Assembly (NCBI RefSeq): GCF_006783905.1
Contig: NZ_VFPE01000003.1
Coordinates: 1-64,000, forward strand
Reading direction: 5' to 3'
Origin: Microbacterium kyungheense
GTDB taxonomy: Bacteria > Actinomycetota > Actinomycetes > Actinomycetales > Microbacteriaceae
DNA length: 64,000 bases
Every line of letters begins with the position of its first letter. Positions within the stretch are counted from its first letter, which is position 1. The translations under genes and the position numbers were made by a program. Shown piece after piece: positions 1 to 8,515 of this stretch. Below the pieces are notes generated by a model, which saw only the letters and a list, made by a program, of their open reading frames with translations, was not told where the DNA came from and made no database searches.

Positions 1-278
1 CGGCGTTGTTGACCGCGATCCGCAGCGGCGCGAGGGCCTCGGCGGCGTCGACGGCGGCCTGGCCGACCGCGGGGTCAGACACGTCGCCCACGAACGCGAC
101 GGCGGTGCCGCCCGCGCCGGTGATCTCGGCGACGACCGCGTCGGCGGCCTCCTGTCGCACGTCGGCGACGAGGACGGCGGCGCCGTTCGCCGCGAGGGTG
201 AGGGCGACCGCCCGGCCGATGCCGGATCCGGCGCCCGTGACGATGGCGGAGCAGCTCCGCGACATCGTACGTAGCCAT
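1..278 (-). pseudogene. SDR-family oxidoreductase, N-terminal part, one-base frameshift
   Basis: This is the start of a short-chain dehydrogenase/reductase whose 3' end lies outside the window. The ATG at 278 has a well-placed GGAGG and opens with MATYDVAE, but that frame then turns into arginine-rich nonsense. From about 255 leftwards another frame reads SAIVTGAGSGIGRAVALTL (the NAD(P)-binding TGxxxGIG motif) and later IAVNNA. Removing the single extra base at 253 joins the two into MATYDVAERSAIVTGAG. It is therefore either a real frameshift or a sequencing indel. A downstream ATG at 265 is in the good frame but has no ribosome site. It is divergent from the TetR gene and is probably that regulator's target. 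Substrate unknown. Confidence 0.8.
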
Positions 279-320
279 GATGTACCTCCGTTGGTGGCGT
301 CATCGTGTGGCGCCCGTCGT

Positions 321-342
321 GTATCCGACAGTTGTCGGTTAC
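321..342. promoter_or_regulatory. Inverted repeat, probable TetR operator
   Basis: GTATCCGACA-GT-TGTCGGTTAC: two 10-nt arms with one mismatch and a 2-nt spacer, placed between the divergent SDR and TetR genes. Size and symmetry fit a TetR-dimer operator controlling both promoters; the binding itself is inferred. Confidence 0.6.
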
Positions 343-386
343 ATATGAGTTAACCTACACCTGTCGAAAAGATTCCCGGAGGCGGC

Positions 387-968
387 ATGGACCCCCGAAA
401 ACAGCGCAGCCAGGAGCGCCTCTACGCCGCAGCCCTCGAGCTCGCGGGCGAACGACCGATGTCGGAGCTGTCGGTCACGCAGCTCGCCGAGGCGGCTGGT
501 GTGCACCGCTCGACGTTCTATGAGCATGCCGACTCCCCCGAAGCCCTGGTCGAGGCGGCGCTCACCGCCGAGTTGGACCGGCTGCGCGACGCGCTGCTGG
601 CGGACCGATCGGATGCCGCGACCGCCCTGGTCACCGTCACGCGTGGCGTGCTCGAGCACGTGCTGCGGCACGCCGACGTCTACCGCCGCGAACTCTCCGA
701 CGGCGGCGGCGCGCTGCATGCGATGCTCAGCCGTCACTTCCGCGGCACGACCGAGGCGCTGATCGAGCGCGGTCGCGTCGAACTCGGTGTGACCGTCGCC
801 GGCACGGCGCCCGCGGACGTCGCCGACGCGGCGGCGCGGTTCCTGGCGGACGGGACCGTCGGCCTCATCGACGGCTGGCTGCGACGCCCACGCCCACAGG
901 TCGACCAGTTCCTTCAGCTCTACGGTGCCCTGCTGCCCGACTGGTGGCCGCACCGCCCCTCGGTCTGA
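387..968 (+). CDS. TetR/AcrR family transcriptional regulator
   Basis: A 193-residue one-component repressor. Residues 1-50 form the TetR helix-turn-helix, including SVTQLAEAAGVHRSTFYEHA; the rest is a helical ligand-binding/dimerisation region without recognisable specificity. The ATG is preceded by CGGAGG at good spacing. It is divergently transcribed from the SDR gene, with a near-perfect 22-bp palindrome in between, so autoregulation and control of the SDR gene are likely. The inducer cannot be read from the sequence. Length is typical for the family. Confidence 0.9.
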   Translation: MDPRKQRSQERLYAAALELAGERPMSELSVTQLAEAAGVHRSTFYEHADSPEALVEAALTAELDRLRDALLADRSDAATALVTVTRGVLEHVLRHADVYRRELSDGGGALHAMLSRHFRGTTEALIERGRVELGVTVAGTAPADVADAAARFLADGTVGLIDGWLRRPRPQVDQFLQLYGALLPDWWPHRPSV

Positions 969-974
969 ACTCGG

Positions 975-1340
975 TCAGGGCGCCGAAGCGGGAGAGGAGC
1001 CCCCACGCCAGGCGGCGAGCACCTCGACGTGCCGCAGCAGGAAGGCGCGCTCGTCGAGCCGCTTGCGGCGGAGCCACCCCGTCACCTCGTCGTTGCTCTT
1101 GCTGGCGTTGCACGAGCGGCACGCCGGAACGACGTTCTCGAACGTGTAGCGGCCGCCCCGCGAGATCGGCAGCACGCAGTCCTTCTGGAACGGCCCCGTC
1201 GCGACCCCGCAGTAGGCGCAGGCGCCCCACGCCTCCAGGATCGCCTCCCACTCGTCGAGCGTGAGATCGTTGTCGGCGGCGGCCACGCGGCGCGCACGGC
1301 GCCGCGACGCGCGGGCGCGGCGGGTCTGACTGACGGCCAT
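975..1340 (-). CDS. HNH endonuclease-family protein with altered catalytic position
   Basis: A 121-residue small HNH protein. Zinc ligands are seen as C41-xx-C44 and C74-xx-C77, and the fold signature is ISRGGRYTFENVVPACRSCN. In most relatives the first strand reads D-H-V, with the His as general base; here it reads D54-C55-V56, so nuclease activity is doubtful or altered. The start at 1340 is chosen because a TAGCTT hexamer lies 6 nt upstream, giving a leaderless mRNA. It converges on the TetR gene with 6 nt between. No methylase or integrase partner is adjacent, so the biological role is unknown. Confidence 0.75.
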   Translation of the reverse strand: MAVSQTRRARASRRRARRVAAADNDLTLDEWEAILEAWGACAYCGVATGPFQKDCVLPISRGGRYTFENVVPACRSCNASKSNDEVTGWLRRKRLDERAFLLRHVEVLAAWRGGSSPASAP

Positions 1341-1346
1341 GCCCAC

Positions 1347-1352
1347 AAGCTA
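1347..1352 (-). promoter_or_regulatory. -10 hexamer of leaderless HNH gene
   Basis: TAGCTT, 6 nt before the ATG at 1340; no ribosome-binding site is present. Confidence 0.5.
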
Positions 1353-1400
1353 CCGACCGCGACCGCCGGATCCGTTCGGCACGCCCGCATGAGTGTGCAC

Positions 1401-1470
1401 ATCATGTGCTCTCGCCGAGCGCACACGTCACCGACGCGGACAGCGTGTCATCTCGGCGAGAGCACATGAT
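1401..1470. repeat. Extragenic inverted-repeat element, copy 1
   Basis: Perfect 19-nt arms (1401-1419 and 1452-1470, beginning ATCATGTGCTCTCGCCGAG) surround 32 nt. The same arms recur at 9352-9419. It lies between the HNH and HAD genes and has no coding sense. It resembles a REP/BIME-type or miniature mobile repeat; no transposase of its own is nearby. Confidence 0.75.
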
Positions 1471-1488
1471 CACGACGGCCGTCGGGGG

Positions 1489-2313
1489 TCACGCCGCCTC
1501 GCCGGGGAGGCCGTCCAGCAGCTTCTCGATCGTGGTGAGGACGCCGTGATCGAGGTTGGACGGCGCGGCGTACCGCGCGCGCTCGGCGACGAGCGGGTGG
1601 GCATTGGCCATCGCGAACGAGAGGGCTGCGGCATCCATCATCTCGAGGTCGTTGAGGTAGTCGCCGAATGCGGCCGTCTGGTCGCGCGTGATGCCGGTCG
1701 CCGCCTGCAGACGCTTCAGCGCGGCTCCCTTGTCGACGCCGAGGTTCATGATGTCGATCCAATGCTTGCCCGACACGACCACCTGGTGCGTCGCACGCAG
1801 GTCCTCAAGCGCCGGCGCCGTGGTGGCCGCGTCCTCGAAGTCGAAGATCGCGACCTTGAGGATCTGGTCGTCGACCTCCAGCAGGTCGGGCACCGCCTCC
1901 AGCCTCGCGTAGTACTTGTCAGCCTCCGCACGGAACGCGTCGTCGGCGCGCTCGATGTAGGCCGAGGTCTTCCCGCACACGACCACGCCCAGGTCCCGCT
2001 GCGTGAGCGCACGGAGGCGGGTGATCAGGGATGCCACGAACGCGGCATCCATCGCGTCCGAGCTGATCTCGACGCCGCCCTCGACGACGTACGCGCCGTT
2101 CTCGGCGATGAACACCATGTGGTCGAGGTGCTCGGCGAAGGCGCGCTGGAGCGTCGCGAGCTGTCGTCCGCTGGCGGGCGCGAAACGGATGTCGCGCTCG
2201 CTCAGGCGGTCGAGGAGCGGCCACAGCGCATCGGGGATGCGGCCGTCGCCGTCGAGGAGGGTGCCGTCCATGTCGACGGCGATCAGGCGCAGGTCTGGGC
2301 TCGGAAATGGCAT
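1489..2313 (-). CDS. HAD-superfamily Cof-type phosphatase
   Basis: A 274-residue cytosolic phosphatase-like protein. Motif I is [10 protein letters not shown] near residue 15 (nucleophile Asp first, acid/base Asp third), motif II is the S/T in FAPASGRQL, the Cof signature Lys/Asp segment is [12 protein letters not shown], and motif IV is [12 protein letters not shown]. These mark the HAD-IIB (Cof) subfamily, which dephosphorylates sugar phosphates, pyridoxal phosphate or flavin intermediates; the substrate is not predictable. The start at 2313 is preferred because TAGGCT lies 7 nt upstream and nothing further upstream looks coding. It is divergent from pgi. Confidence 0.85.
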   Translation of the reverse strand: MPFPSPDLRLIAVDMDGTLLDGDGRIPDALWPLLDRLSERDIRFAPASGRQLATLQRAFAEHLDHMVFIAENGAYVVEGGVEISSDAMDAAFVASLITRLRALTQRDLGVVVCGKTSAYIERADDAFRAEADKYYARLEAVPDLLEVDDQILKVAIFDFEDAATTAPALEDLRATHQVVVSGKHWIDIMNLGVDKGAALKRLQAATGITRDQTAAFGDYLNDLEMMDAAALSFAMANAHPLVAERARYAAPSNLDHGVLTTIEKLLDGLPGEAA

Positions 2314-2320
2314 CGCCTCG

Positions 2321-2326
2321 AGCCTA
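2321..2326 (-). promoter_or_regulatory. -10 hexamer of leaderless HAD gene
   Basis: TAGGCT, 7 nt before the ATG at 2313. Confidence 0.45.
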
Positions 2327-2391
2327 CGCGGCTCACTTCGACGCCCACCTGGCGGTGAGAAACACGAAACCATCACCGCCACGGGCGCGGG

Positions 2392-2397
2392 TAGCTT
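2392..2397 (+). promoter_or_regulatory. -10 hexamer of leaderless pgi
   Basis: TAGCTT, 7 nt before the GTG at 2405; no Shine-Dalgarno sequence is visible. Confidence 0.5.
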
Positions 2398-2404
2398 AGG
2401 GTGC

Positions 2405-4087
2405 GTGACCGCTCCCGTCGATGCCACCGCCACGCCCGCCTGGTCCGAGCTCAGCTCGCTCCGGGATTCGTTCGCCCCTGATCTGCGCGACTGGTTCGCG
2501 ATCGATCCGCGCCGCGCCGAACGGCTGAGCTTCGAGCTCGCCGATCTGCACGTCGACCTGTCGAAGAACCTCGTGACCGACGAGATCCTGGCCGCCCTCG
2601 TGCGCCTGGCCGAGCAGACCGGGGTCGCCCAGCGGTACGCGGCGATGCTCGCCGGTGAGCACATCAACACCACCGAGGACCGGGCCGTCCTGCACACGGC
2701 CCTGCGACGCCCGGCGGGCACCGAGCCCGCGCTCGTCGTCGACGGACAGGACATCGACGCCGACGTGCAGTCGGTGCTCACCGCCATGAGCGCGTTCGCC
2801 GACCGGGTGCGCTCGGGCGAGTGGACTGGGGTGACCGGCAAGAAGGTCACGCACATCGTCAACATCGGCATCGGCGGGTCCGATCTCGGTCCGGTCATGG
2901 TCTCGGCGGCGCTCGAGCCGTACGCGACCGCCGGCATCCAGGCCCGGTTCGTGTCGAACATCGACCCGTTCGACCTCGCGAACAAGACGAAGGACCTCGA
3001 CCCCGAGACGACGCTCTTCATCGTCGCGTCGAAGACCTTCACGACCCTCGAGACCCTGACCAACGCGCGTCTCGCGCGCGACTGGCTGTGGGGGGGCCTG
3101 CAGGCCGCCGGTGCGATCGACGGGTCCGACGAGGCGCGGACGGATGCCGTCGCGCATCACTTCGTCGCCGTCTCGACCGCACTCGACAAGGTCGCGGCGT
3201 TCGGCATCGACCCGGTCAACGCCTTCGGATTCTGGGATTGGGTCGGCGGCCGCTACTCGGTCGACTCGGCCATCGGGCTCTCGCTCATGATCGAGCTCGG
3301 ACCCGACGTGTTCCGCGAGCTGCTGGCCGGGTTCCACGCGGTCGACGAGCACGTGCGGACGACGCCGCTCGACGCCAACGTGCCGGTGCTGATGGGCCTG
3401 CTGAACGTCTGGTACTCGAACTTCCTCGGCGCCCAGTCGCACGCGGTGCTCCCCTACGCGCAGCAGCTGAGCCGCTTCGCCGCGTACCTGCAGCAGTTGA
3501 CGATGGAGTCCAACGGCAAGTCCGTGCGCTGGGACGGCTCCCCCGCGACGACCGACACCGGCGAGGTGTTCTGGGGCGAGCCGGGCACGAACGGCCAGCA
3601 CGCGTTCTACCAGCTGATCCACCAGGGCACGCGGCTCATCCCCGCCGACTTCATCGCGTTCGCCAACCCGGCGTACCCGCTCGAAGACGGCGGCCGCGAC
3701 GTGCACGGCCTGTTCCTGTCGAACTTCCTCGCGCAGACCAAGGCGCTCGCGTTCGGCAAGACCGCCGCAGAGGTCGAGGCCGAGGGCACGACAGGTCCGC
3801 TCGTGGCCGCGCGCACGTTCGCCGGCAACAAGCCGACGACGTCGATCTTCGCGCCGGCGCTCACTCCCGCGGTGCTCGGCCAGCTCGTGGCGCTCTACGA
3901 GCACATCACCTTCACGCAGGGCGTCATCTGGGGCGTCAACTCGTTCGACCAGTGGGGCGTCGAGCTCGGCAAGCAGCTGGCACTGCAGATCGCTCCCGCG
4001 ATCGAGGGAGACGAGGCCGCCATCGCCGCGCAGGACGCGTCGACGCGGTCGCTGCTGGCGTACTACGCCGCTCACCGCACGCGCTGA
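2405..4087 (+). CDS. pgi: Glucose-6-phosphate isomerase
   Basis: A 560-residue cytosolic enzyme interconverting glucose 6-phosphate and fructose 6-phosphate (glycolysis/gluconeogenesis). The PGI signatures are both present: [16 protein letters not shown] near residue 278 and [17 protein letters not shown] near the C terminus, plus the phosphate-binding [10 protein letters not shown] and SKTFTTLET segments. Length matches bacterial PGI. The GTG start is chosen because the frame upstream of it is not PGI-like and a TAGCTT box sits 7 nt before it, giving a leaderless transcript. It is followed by a strong hairpin shared with the convergent GMC gene. Confidence 0.97.
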   Translation: MTAPVDATATPAWSELSSLRDSFAPDLRDWFAIDPRRAERLSFELADLHVDLSKNLVTDEILAALVRLAEQTGVAQRYAAMLAGEHINTTEDRAVLHTALRRPAGTEPALVVDGQDIDADVQSVLTAMSAFADRVRSGEWTGVTGKKVTHIVNIGIGGSDLGPVMVSAALEPYATAGIQARFVSNIDPFDLANKTKDLDPETTLFIVASKTFTTLETLTNARLARDWLWGGLQAAGAIDGSDEARTDAVAHHFVAVSTALDKVAAFGIDPVNAFGFWDWVGGRYSVDSAIGLSLMIELGPDVFRELLAGFHAVDEHVRTTPLDANVPVLMGLLNVWYSNFLGAQSHAVLPYAQQLSRFAAYLQQLTMESNGKSVRWDGSPATTDTGEVFWGEPGTNGQHAFYQLIHQGTRLIPADFIAFANPAYPLEDGGRDVHGLFLSNFLAQTKALAFGKTAAEVEAEGTTGPLVAARTFAGNKPTTSIFAPALTPAVLGQLVALYEHITFTQGVIWGVNSFDQWGVELGKQLALQIAPAIEGDEAAIAAQDASTRSLLAYYAAHRTR

Positions 4088-4127
4088 GGGACCCGGGATG
4101 CCGGTGCCCCCGGTATCCCGGATCCCA
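4088..4127. terminator. Bidirectional hairpin between pgi and GMC gene
   Basis: GGGATGCCGG and CCGGTATCCC pair with one G-U, extended outwards by GGGACCC/GGATCCC with one mismatch. No T-tract. It sits in the 42-nt convergent gap. Confidence 0.65.
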
Positions 4128-4129
4128 CG

Positions 4130-6085
4130 TTAAGCGCGCAGGCGGCCGGCGAGCCGCGTCGCGCTCATGTAGGCGATGGCCTCGATCGAGATCATGGGGT
4201 TGACCCCCGACGCGGTCGGGAACGTCGACGCGTCGGCGACCACGAGGTTCGGCACCTCCCAGGTCGCGCCGTCCGGGTCGACGGCGCTCGTCTCGGCCGA
4301 GCCGCCCATGCGCGCGCTTCCCATGAGGTGCAGTGCGGCCATCGAGCACCGACCTGGGCCGTACCCCGCCGCTGCGCAACGGCCGATGAAGGCGTCCAGA
4401 GGCTTACCGCTGGAGCGCGTCCACTCGATGCCTGCCTGGTGGCCCGAGAACATGCGCAGCGCACCGGCCGCCTCCAGGATGCGGGAGGCCCCCGCGACGC
4501 CCGCCTGCACGCGCCGGGCATCGCGGTCGGACAACGTGTAGTGCAGCGTCGGCTCGCCGTTCTTGTCGACCCGGACCTCGCCCGCGTCCTGGTCACGGGC
4601 GATCACGCCCACGCTGGAGTACCGGGCGAGGCGCTTCATGACGTCGAGATGCGCCTGGGCTCCGCGCCACGACTGGAATGCGACCGACAGTCCGGGGTTG
4701 GCCGCGGCCGTCTCGTACACGACGCCGTATCCCGAGCCGTCGAGGTCGGCGTGCTCGGCGGAGTAGCGCGACTGCATGGCCCCTTCCCACGGCCTCACGT
4801 CCTCGTCGAACTCGGCCCACACCGCCGTCGCCGGGTGCAGCCGCAGGTGCTTGCCGATGTTCGGATTCTGCAGCCCCGAGCGGCGCAGCAGCGCGGGGGT
4901 CTGCACGCTCCCGCCCGCGACGACGACGGCACGGGCGCGCACGGTGACCGTGCGACCGTCGGCGGTGCGCCCCGTCACACCCGTGGCGCGGCCGCCCTCG
5001 GTCTCGACCCGGCGCACGTCGACCCCGGTGTACAGCCGAGCACCGGCGGACTCGGCGTCGGCGAGCCACGTCTTCGCGGCGGACTGCTTGGCGCCGATGC
5101 GGCAGCCGTAGCCGCAGCGGCCGCACTCCACACCGGTGTCGCAGCCGACGACGTTGCGCTCCAGCTCGCCGACGTGCCAGCCGAGCTCCGCGAGCCCGCG
5201 CTGCATGATCCGGTCGCGGTGGGACGGGGCGCTGTGGGAGCCGTTGACGCCCAGGCGCCGCCACACCGCGTCGAGCGCCTGGTCGTACTCGTCGGTCGTG
5301 AACTGCGGGACGCCGTGCGCCGCCCACTCCGCCCGAACGCGATCGGGCGTGCGGAACGACGTCGAGAAGTTCACCACGGTGCCCCCGCCCAGGCACTGCG
5401 CCGACAGGACGCTCAGCTGCCCCTCGGCCGTGGCCGACGGCCCCGGCGCGTACAGCCGTGCGAGCCCGCCCAGCTCGCTGCCGTCGAAGTCGCGGTCGTC
5501 GTAGTAGGCGCCCTTCTCGAGCACCACGACGTCGTACCCCTCGGCCGCGAGCACCGCCGCCGCGGTGCCACCGCCAGCGCCCGAGCCGACCACGACCACG
5601 TCGCAGTCGAGCGACAGGTCCGACACCGGCGTCTGCGGGTGCAGCGGCGGTGCCGCCGCGTCGGCACGGGGTCCCGGCGGTCCGGGGTAGCCCATCGCGG
5701 ACCACAGCGGCGAGCGCCCGTCGGCGCCCGGGGCGATGTAATACGACAGCATCGCGGCGGACTTGAGGTTCTGGAACAGCACCCGCTTGAGGGGCAGCCG
5801 CGAGTCCGACATCGCGATGAGCGCCGCCTCGCGGCGCGCCGCCGGCAGCGACGAGAATCGCCGGGGGCCGATGCCGAGCAGGATGCCGCCGATCGGGGTG
5901 TCCCACAGCGAGAGCACGCGCGCGAGCAGCTCCGCCTCCTCGGCGCGCGGGTTCGCCTCGAGCATGCCCTCGGCGATGGGGACGGCCCCGAGCCGGGTCG
6001 CTGACGGGATGCCGTCGCCGTCGCCCGGGGCGAAGGTGTCGAAGATGGACTCGAAAGTCGCCCGCTGCGCTGCGGTCAACGTCAT
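4130..6085 (-). CDS. GMC-family FAD-dependent oxidoreductase (long-chain alcohol oxidase-like)
   Basis: A 651-residue flavoprotein. Residues 1-150 form a helical N-terminal region of the kind seen in long-chain/fatty-alcohol oxidases and gluconate dehydrogenase accessory subunits. The Rossmann FAD motif VVVGSGAGGGTAAAVLAAEG follows at about residues 163-182 with E190 for ribose. The GMC C-terminal domain includes HLMGSARMGG and the FAD-binding VVADASTFPTASGVNPM segment. Probable activity is oxidation of a primary alcohol or sterol-like substrate, which cannot be fixed from sequence. Start at 6085 has GGAGG at good spacing. No secretion signal is seen, and no electron-acceptor partner is adjacent. 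Confidence 0.88.
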   Translation of the reverse strand: MTLTAAQRATFESIFDTFAPGDGDGIPSATRLGAVPIAEGMLEANPRAEEAELLARVLSLWDTPIGGILLGIGPRRFSSLPAARREAALIAMSDSRLPLKRVLFQNLKSAAMLSYYIAPGADGRSPLWSAMGYPGPPGPRADAAAPPLHPQTPVSDLSLDCDVVVVGSGAGGGTAAAVLAAEGYDVVVLEKGAYYDDRDFDGSELGGLARLYAPGPSATAEGQLSVLSAQCLGGGTVVNFSTSFRTPDRVRAEWAAHGVPQFTTDEYDQALDAVWRRLGVNGSHSAPSHRDRIMQRGLAELGWHVGELERNVVGCDTGVECGRCGYGCRIGAKQSAAKTWLADAESAGARLYTGVDVRRVETEGGRATGVTGRTADGRTVTVRARAVVVAGGSVQTPALLRRSGLQNPNIGKHLRLHPATAVWAEFDEDVRPWEGAMQSRYSAEHADLDGSGYGVVYETAAANPGLSVAFQSWRGAQAHLDVMKRLARYSSVGVIARDQDAGEVRVDKNGEPTLHYTLSDRDARRVQAGVAGASRILEAAGALRMFSGHQAGIEWTRSSGKPLDAFIGRCAAAGYGPGRCSMAALHLMGSARMGGSAETSAVDPDGATWEVPNLVVADASTFPTASGVNPMISIEAIAYMSATRLAGRLRA

Positions 6086-6381
6086 GGATGCCTCCTGGTG
6101 CGCCGTTGCTGCGGCAAGCATGCACCATCGGCGGCGGTGACGACAAGGGTTAAGTGAATCCGCATTCACGCCTGTTGCACCCCTTGTGACACTGCGGCGG
6201 ACCCCGTTGGTCGACCCCGGATCAGGCCTTTCACGCAAAACCGTTCCCACGGTTCTTCCAGCGAAAAGCCAGAAGTCGTCCAGAGGCGATGAGGCAGACT
6301 CGGGGACTTGTGCGTCCGACCCGAGGGCGCCGCGCGCTGTACCCGACGGCGCGAACCCCGAGCAAGGAACGTACGTTCGTC
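6086..6381. other. Intergenic region without gene
   Basis: About 296 nt between the divergent GMC and transglycosylase genes. It must hold both promoters. It was checked by eye for a ydaO/c-di-AMP-type riboswitch, common ahead of actinobacterial cell-wall hydrolases; the conserved blocks were not found. Confidence 0.4.
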
Positions 6382-7272
6382 ATGCACTCAGACCAGATCA
6401 GCCCTGCCCGCCGGCCCCGTCGGCGGCTCACCGCCGTGGCCGTGGCCGCCGGAACCGCTCTCGGAATCGTCGTCACGACCGGCCTCACCCTCGCCTCGCC
6501 GAACCTCGCCGCCGCCGCGCCGCTGGCCGCCACGGCCATCGCCTCGGTCGCCGCCCCCGATGCCACCGTGCACACGCTGCGCGACATCCGCGTGGAGGCC
6601 AAGAGCACGCTGCTCGCCGCCCGCGTCGCACTCACCGACGCCGACACCATCACCTCCGACATCGCCGCGGCCGGCCTGGACATCGGCATCACCGACACGT
6701 CGGTCGACACCGACGACCTCACGCGCGCCGCCGACCGCCTCGCACAGCTGAACATCGTCCCGGCCCTGCTGCTGCCAGGTCTGGCCGCCGACGCGTCGTC
6801 GTCGACCGAGAAGGTCGCCGCACGCGTGGCCGACCTTCGCGAGCACCTCGATGCCGCGAAGGCTCAGAAGGCCGCCGAAGAGGCAGCCGCCGCAGCCGCG
6901 GCAGCCGCCGCCGAGGCGCAGCGCCAGGCCGAGGCGGCCGCTGCCGCGCTCGCCGCCGCGAACACGCCGGAGGGCGCCAAGGCGACCGCCCGCGCGATGG
7001 CCGCCTCGCAGTACGGCTGGGGCGACGGCCAGTTCTCGTGCCTCGAGTCGCTGTGGACCAAGGAGTCGCACTGGGACTACCAGGCCTACAACAAGAACGG
7101 TGGCGCGACCGGCATCCCGCAGGCGCTGCCCGGCAACAAGATGGCCAGCGCCGGCGCCGACTGGCAGACCAACGCCGCGACGCAGATCGCGTGGGGCCTC
7201 GGCTACATCGCCGGTTCGTACGGCACGCCGTGCGCGGCGTGGTCGCACTCGCAGGCCGTCAACTGGTACTGA
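6382..7272 (+). CDS. Secreted transglycosylase-like protein
   Basis: A 296-residue exported protein. The N terminus has an arginine-rich stretch followed by a hydrophobic segment (LTAVAVAAGTALGIVVTTGL) ending near AAAAP, a Sec signal peptide. A Glu/Ala-rich coiled coil follows (about residues 155-195). The C-terminal 90 residues (YGWGDGQFSCLESLWTKES, then GIPQALPGNKMA) match the lysozyme-like domain of actinobacterial aggregation-promoting/resuscitation-type proteins; the Glu in LWTKES is the probable catalytic acid. It probably cleaves peptidoglycan. The start at 6382 is chosen because the signal peptide begins directly after it and AAGGAAC lies upstream. Confidence 0.85.
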   Translation: MHSDQISPARRPRRRLTAVAVAAGTALGIVVTTGLTLASPNLAAAAPLAATAIASVAAPDATVHTLRDIRVEAKSTLLAARVALTDADTITSDIAAAGLDIGITDTSVDTDDLTRAADRLAQLNIVPALLLPGLAADASSSTEKVAARVADLREHLDAAKAQKAAEEAAAAAAAAAAEAQRQAEAAAAALAAANTPEGAKATARAMAASQYGWGDGQFSCLESLWTKESHWDYQAYNKNGGATGIPQALPGNKMASAGADWQTNAATQIAWGLGYIAGSYGTPCAAWSHSQAVNWY

Positions 7273-7285
7273 GCCGCAGGTCCCG

Positions 7286-7317
7286 GAATGCCGCGTCCCG
7301 TATGGGGCGCGGCATTC
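7286..7317. terminator. Bidirectional hairpin terminator
   Basis: GAATGCCGCG pairs perfectly with CGCGGCATTC across a 12-nt loop, between two convergent genes. It abuts the stop codon of the DUF4232 gene. Confidence 0.7.
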
Positions 7318-8460
7318 TCAGTACGTGACGACCGGGTTCTCGTCGATCTGCCACGCAGTGACGGCGACCGTCGAACCTTCGACGATGTCGAGGTCGATGG
7401 GCCACGAGCCGCGCTCCATCCCCGCGGTCTGTGCGGCGTAGACGGTCTTGGTGACCAGCGCCCCGTGGGGCGACGCGGCGTCCCACCCGAGGTAGGTCAC
7501 GGCGTACCCGCCTGCGGGCACCTCGATGCGCTGCGGGCCGGGGTCCTGCGCCATGAACGAGCTGCCCTGCTCGATCGTGACCGCCAGGAGGTGCCCGTTC
7601 TGGTCCTCGAACGCGATGTCGGGGTAGCCCTCGATGACACAGGGCTGATCCGAGAAGTTCATGAGCTGGATCGGCATGCCGCGGTGGCCGGTCGCGGCAT
7701 CCGGTTCGCCCTTCAGGACGGTCGCCTTGTCAGGGGTGCACCAGTTCGGGTCGAGCTCGGTGGATGCCTCGGCCCGGGACGGCACCGGCACGCCCGTGGC
7801 GTTCGGGTCGGGCATCGCGCCGAAGGTCACCGCGGCCTCGGCCTGCTGTCGCGCCGCGGTCTCGGCTGCGATCGCAGTTGTGCGCGCGTTGTCGGCAGCG
7901 ACCCCGCCCGCGATCACGGCGACCACCGCGACCGCGGCGGCCGGCAGCAGCCACCCGGGCCGCCGGTCGTCACGGGCGGAGGCGGGAGCCTCGGCCGGCG
8001 CGCGGACGACGAGGCCCGGCATCCATCCCGCGGCCAGGCCCCACAGCGCACCGGACGCGGCGCCCGCGCCGAACTCGCCGACGAGCAGTCCGCGAGGCCC
8101 GAACATCGCGAGGGAGTCCCAGGACACCGCGACATCGAACGCGAGCCCGACGACCGCCCCGGCGGCGACGGCCGCGAACCACGCGGGCAGGAACAGCGCG
8201 CCGCCGCGGCCGGCCACAGTCGTGACGAACGCGTGGACGAGCGCCACCGCGACGGCACCGAGTGCGATCGCGAGGACCAGCCACCCACCGCTGTCGCCCC
8301 ACAGCAGCCCGCGCGGCGCGACCTGCGGCACCAGATTCGCGAGTTGGGCCGCTCCGCCCGGGATCTGCGAGAACCCCCAGCGGATCAGGACGACGAGAAG
8401 CCAGAGGGCCGCCGCGAGGCCGCTCGACGCGAGCAGACGGCGGCTGAGAGGAGTGCGCAT
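7318..8460 (-). CDS. Membrane-anchored DUF4232 protein
   Basis: A 380-residue protein. The N-terminal 200 residues hold about five hydrophobic segments (for example LAAALWLLVVLIRW, WLVLAIALGAVAVALVHAF and LLPAAAVAVVAVIAGGVAA). The C-terminal 140 residues form an extracytoplasmic DUF4232 domain with two cysteines (CTPDKATV and PCVIEGYPDIAF) that probably form its conserved disulfide. DUF4232 occurs on actinobacterial secreted proteins and lipoproteins and has no assigned biochemical role. It converges on the transglycosylase gene, which may be chance. Confidence 0.8.
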   Translation of the reverse strand: MRTPLSRRLLASSGLAAALWLLVVLIRWGFSQIPGGAAQLANLVPQVAPRGLLWGDSGGWLVLAIALGAVAVALVHAFVTTVAGRGGALFLPAWFAAVAAGAVVGLAFDVAVSWDSLAMFGPRGLLVGEFGAGAASGALWGLAAGWMPGLVVRAPAEAPASARDDRRPGWLLPAAAVAVVAVIAGGVAADNARTTAIAAETAARQQAEAAVTFGAMPDPNATGVPVPSRAEASTELDPNWCTPDKATVLKGEPDAATGHRGMPIQLMNFSDQPCVIEGYPDIAFEDQNGHLLAVTIEQGSSFMAQDPGPQRIEVPAGGYAVTYLGWDAASPHGALVTKTVYAAQTAGMERGSWPIDLDIVEGSTVAVTAWQIDENPVVTY

Positions 8461-8515
8461 CGCGTCTCATCCTGGCCGATGGCCGGCCGGGAGGAGCGCA
8501 ATCCACAGCCGGGAC

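Noticed and set aside
2003..2404. N-ter extension of glucose-6-phosphate isomerase in the same frame
   Set aside because: The region is the antisense of the HAD gene and has no isomerase similarity; a leaderless start at 2405 fits the family length.
6086..6381. ydaO-type (c-di-AMP) riboswitch before the cell-wall hydrolase gene
   Set aside because: The conserved sequence blocks of the class were not found.
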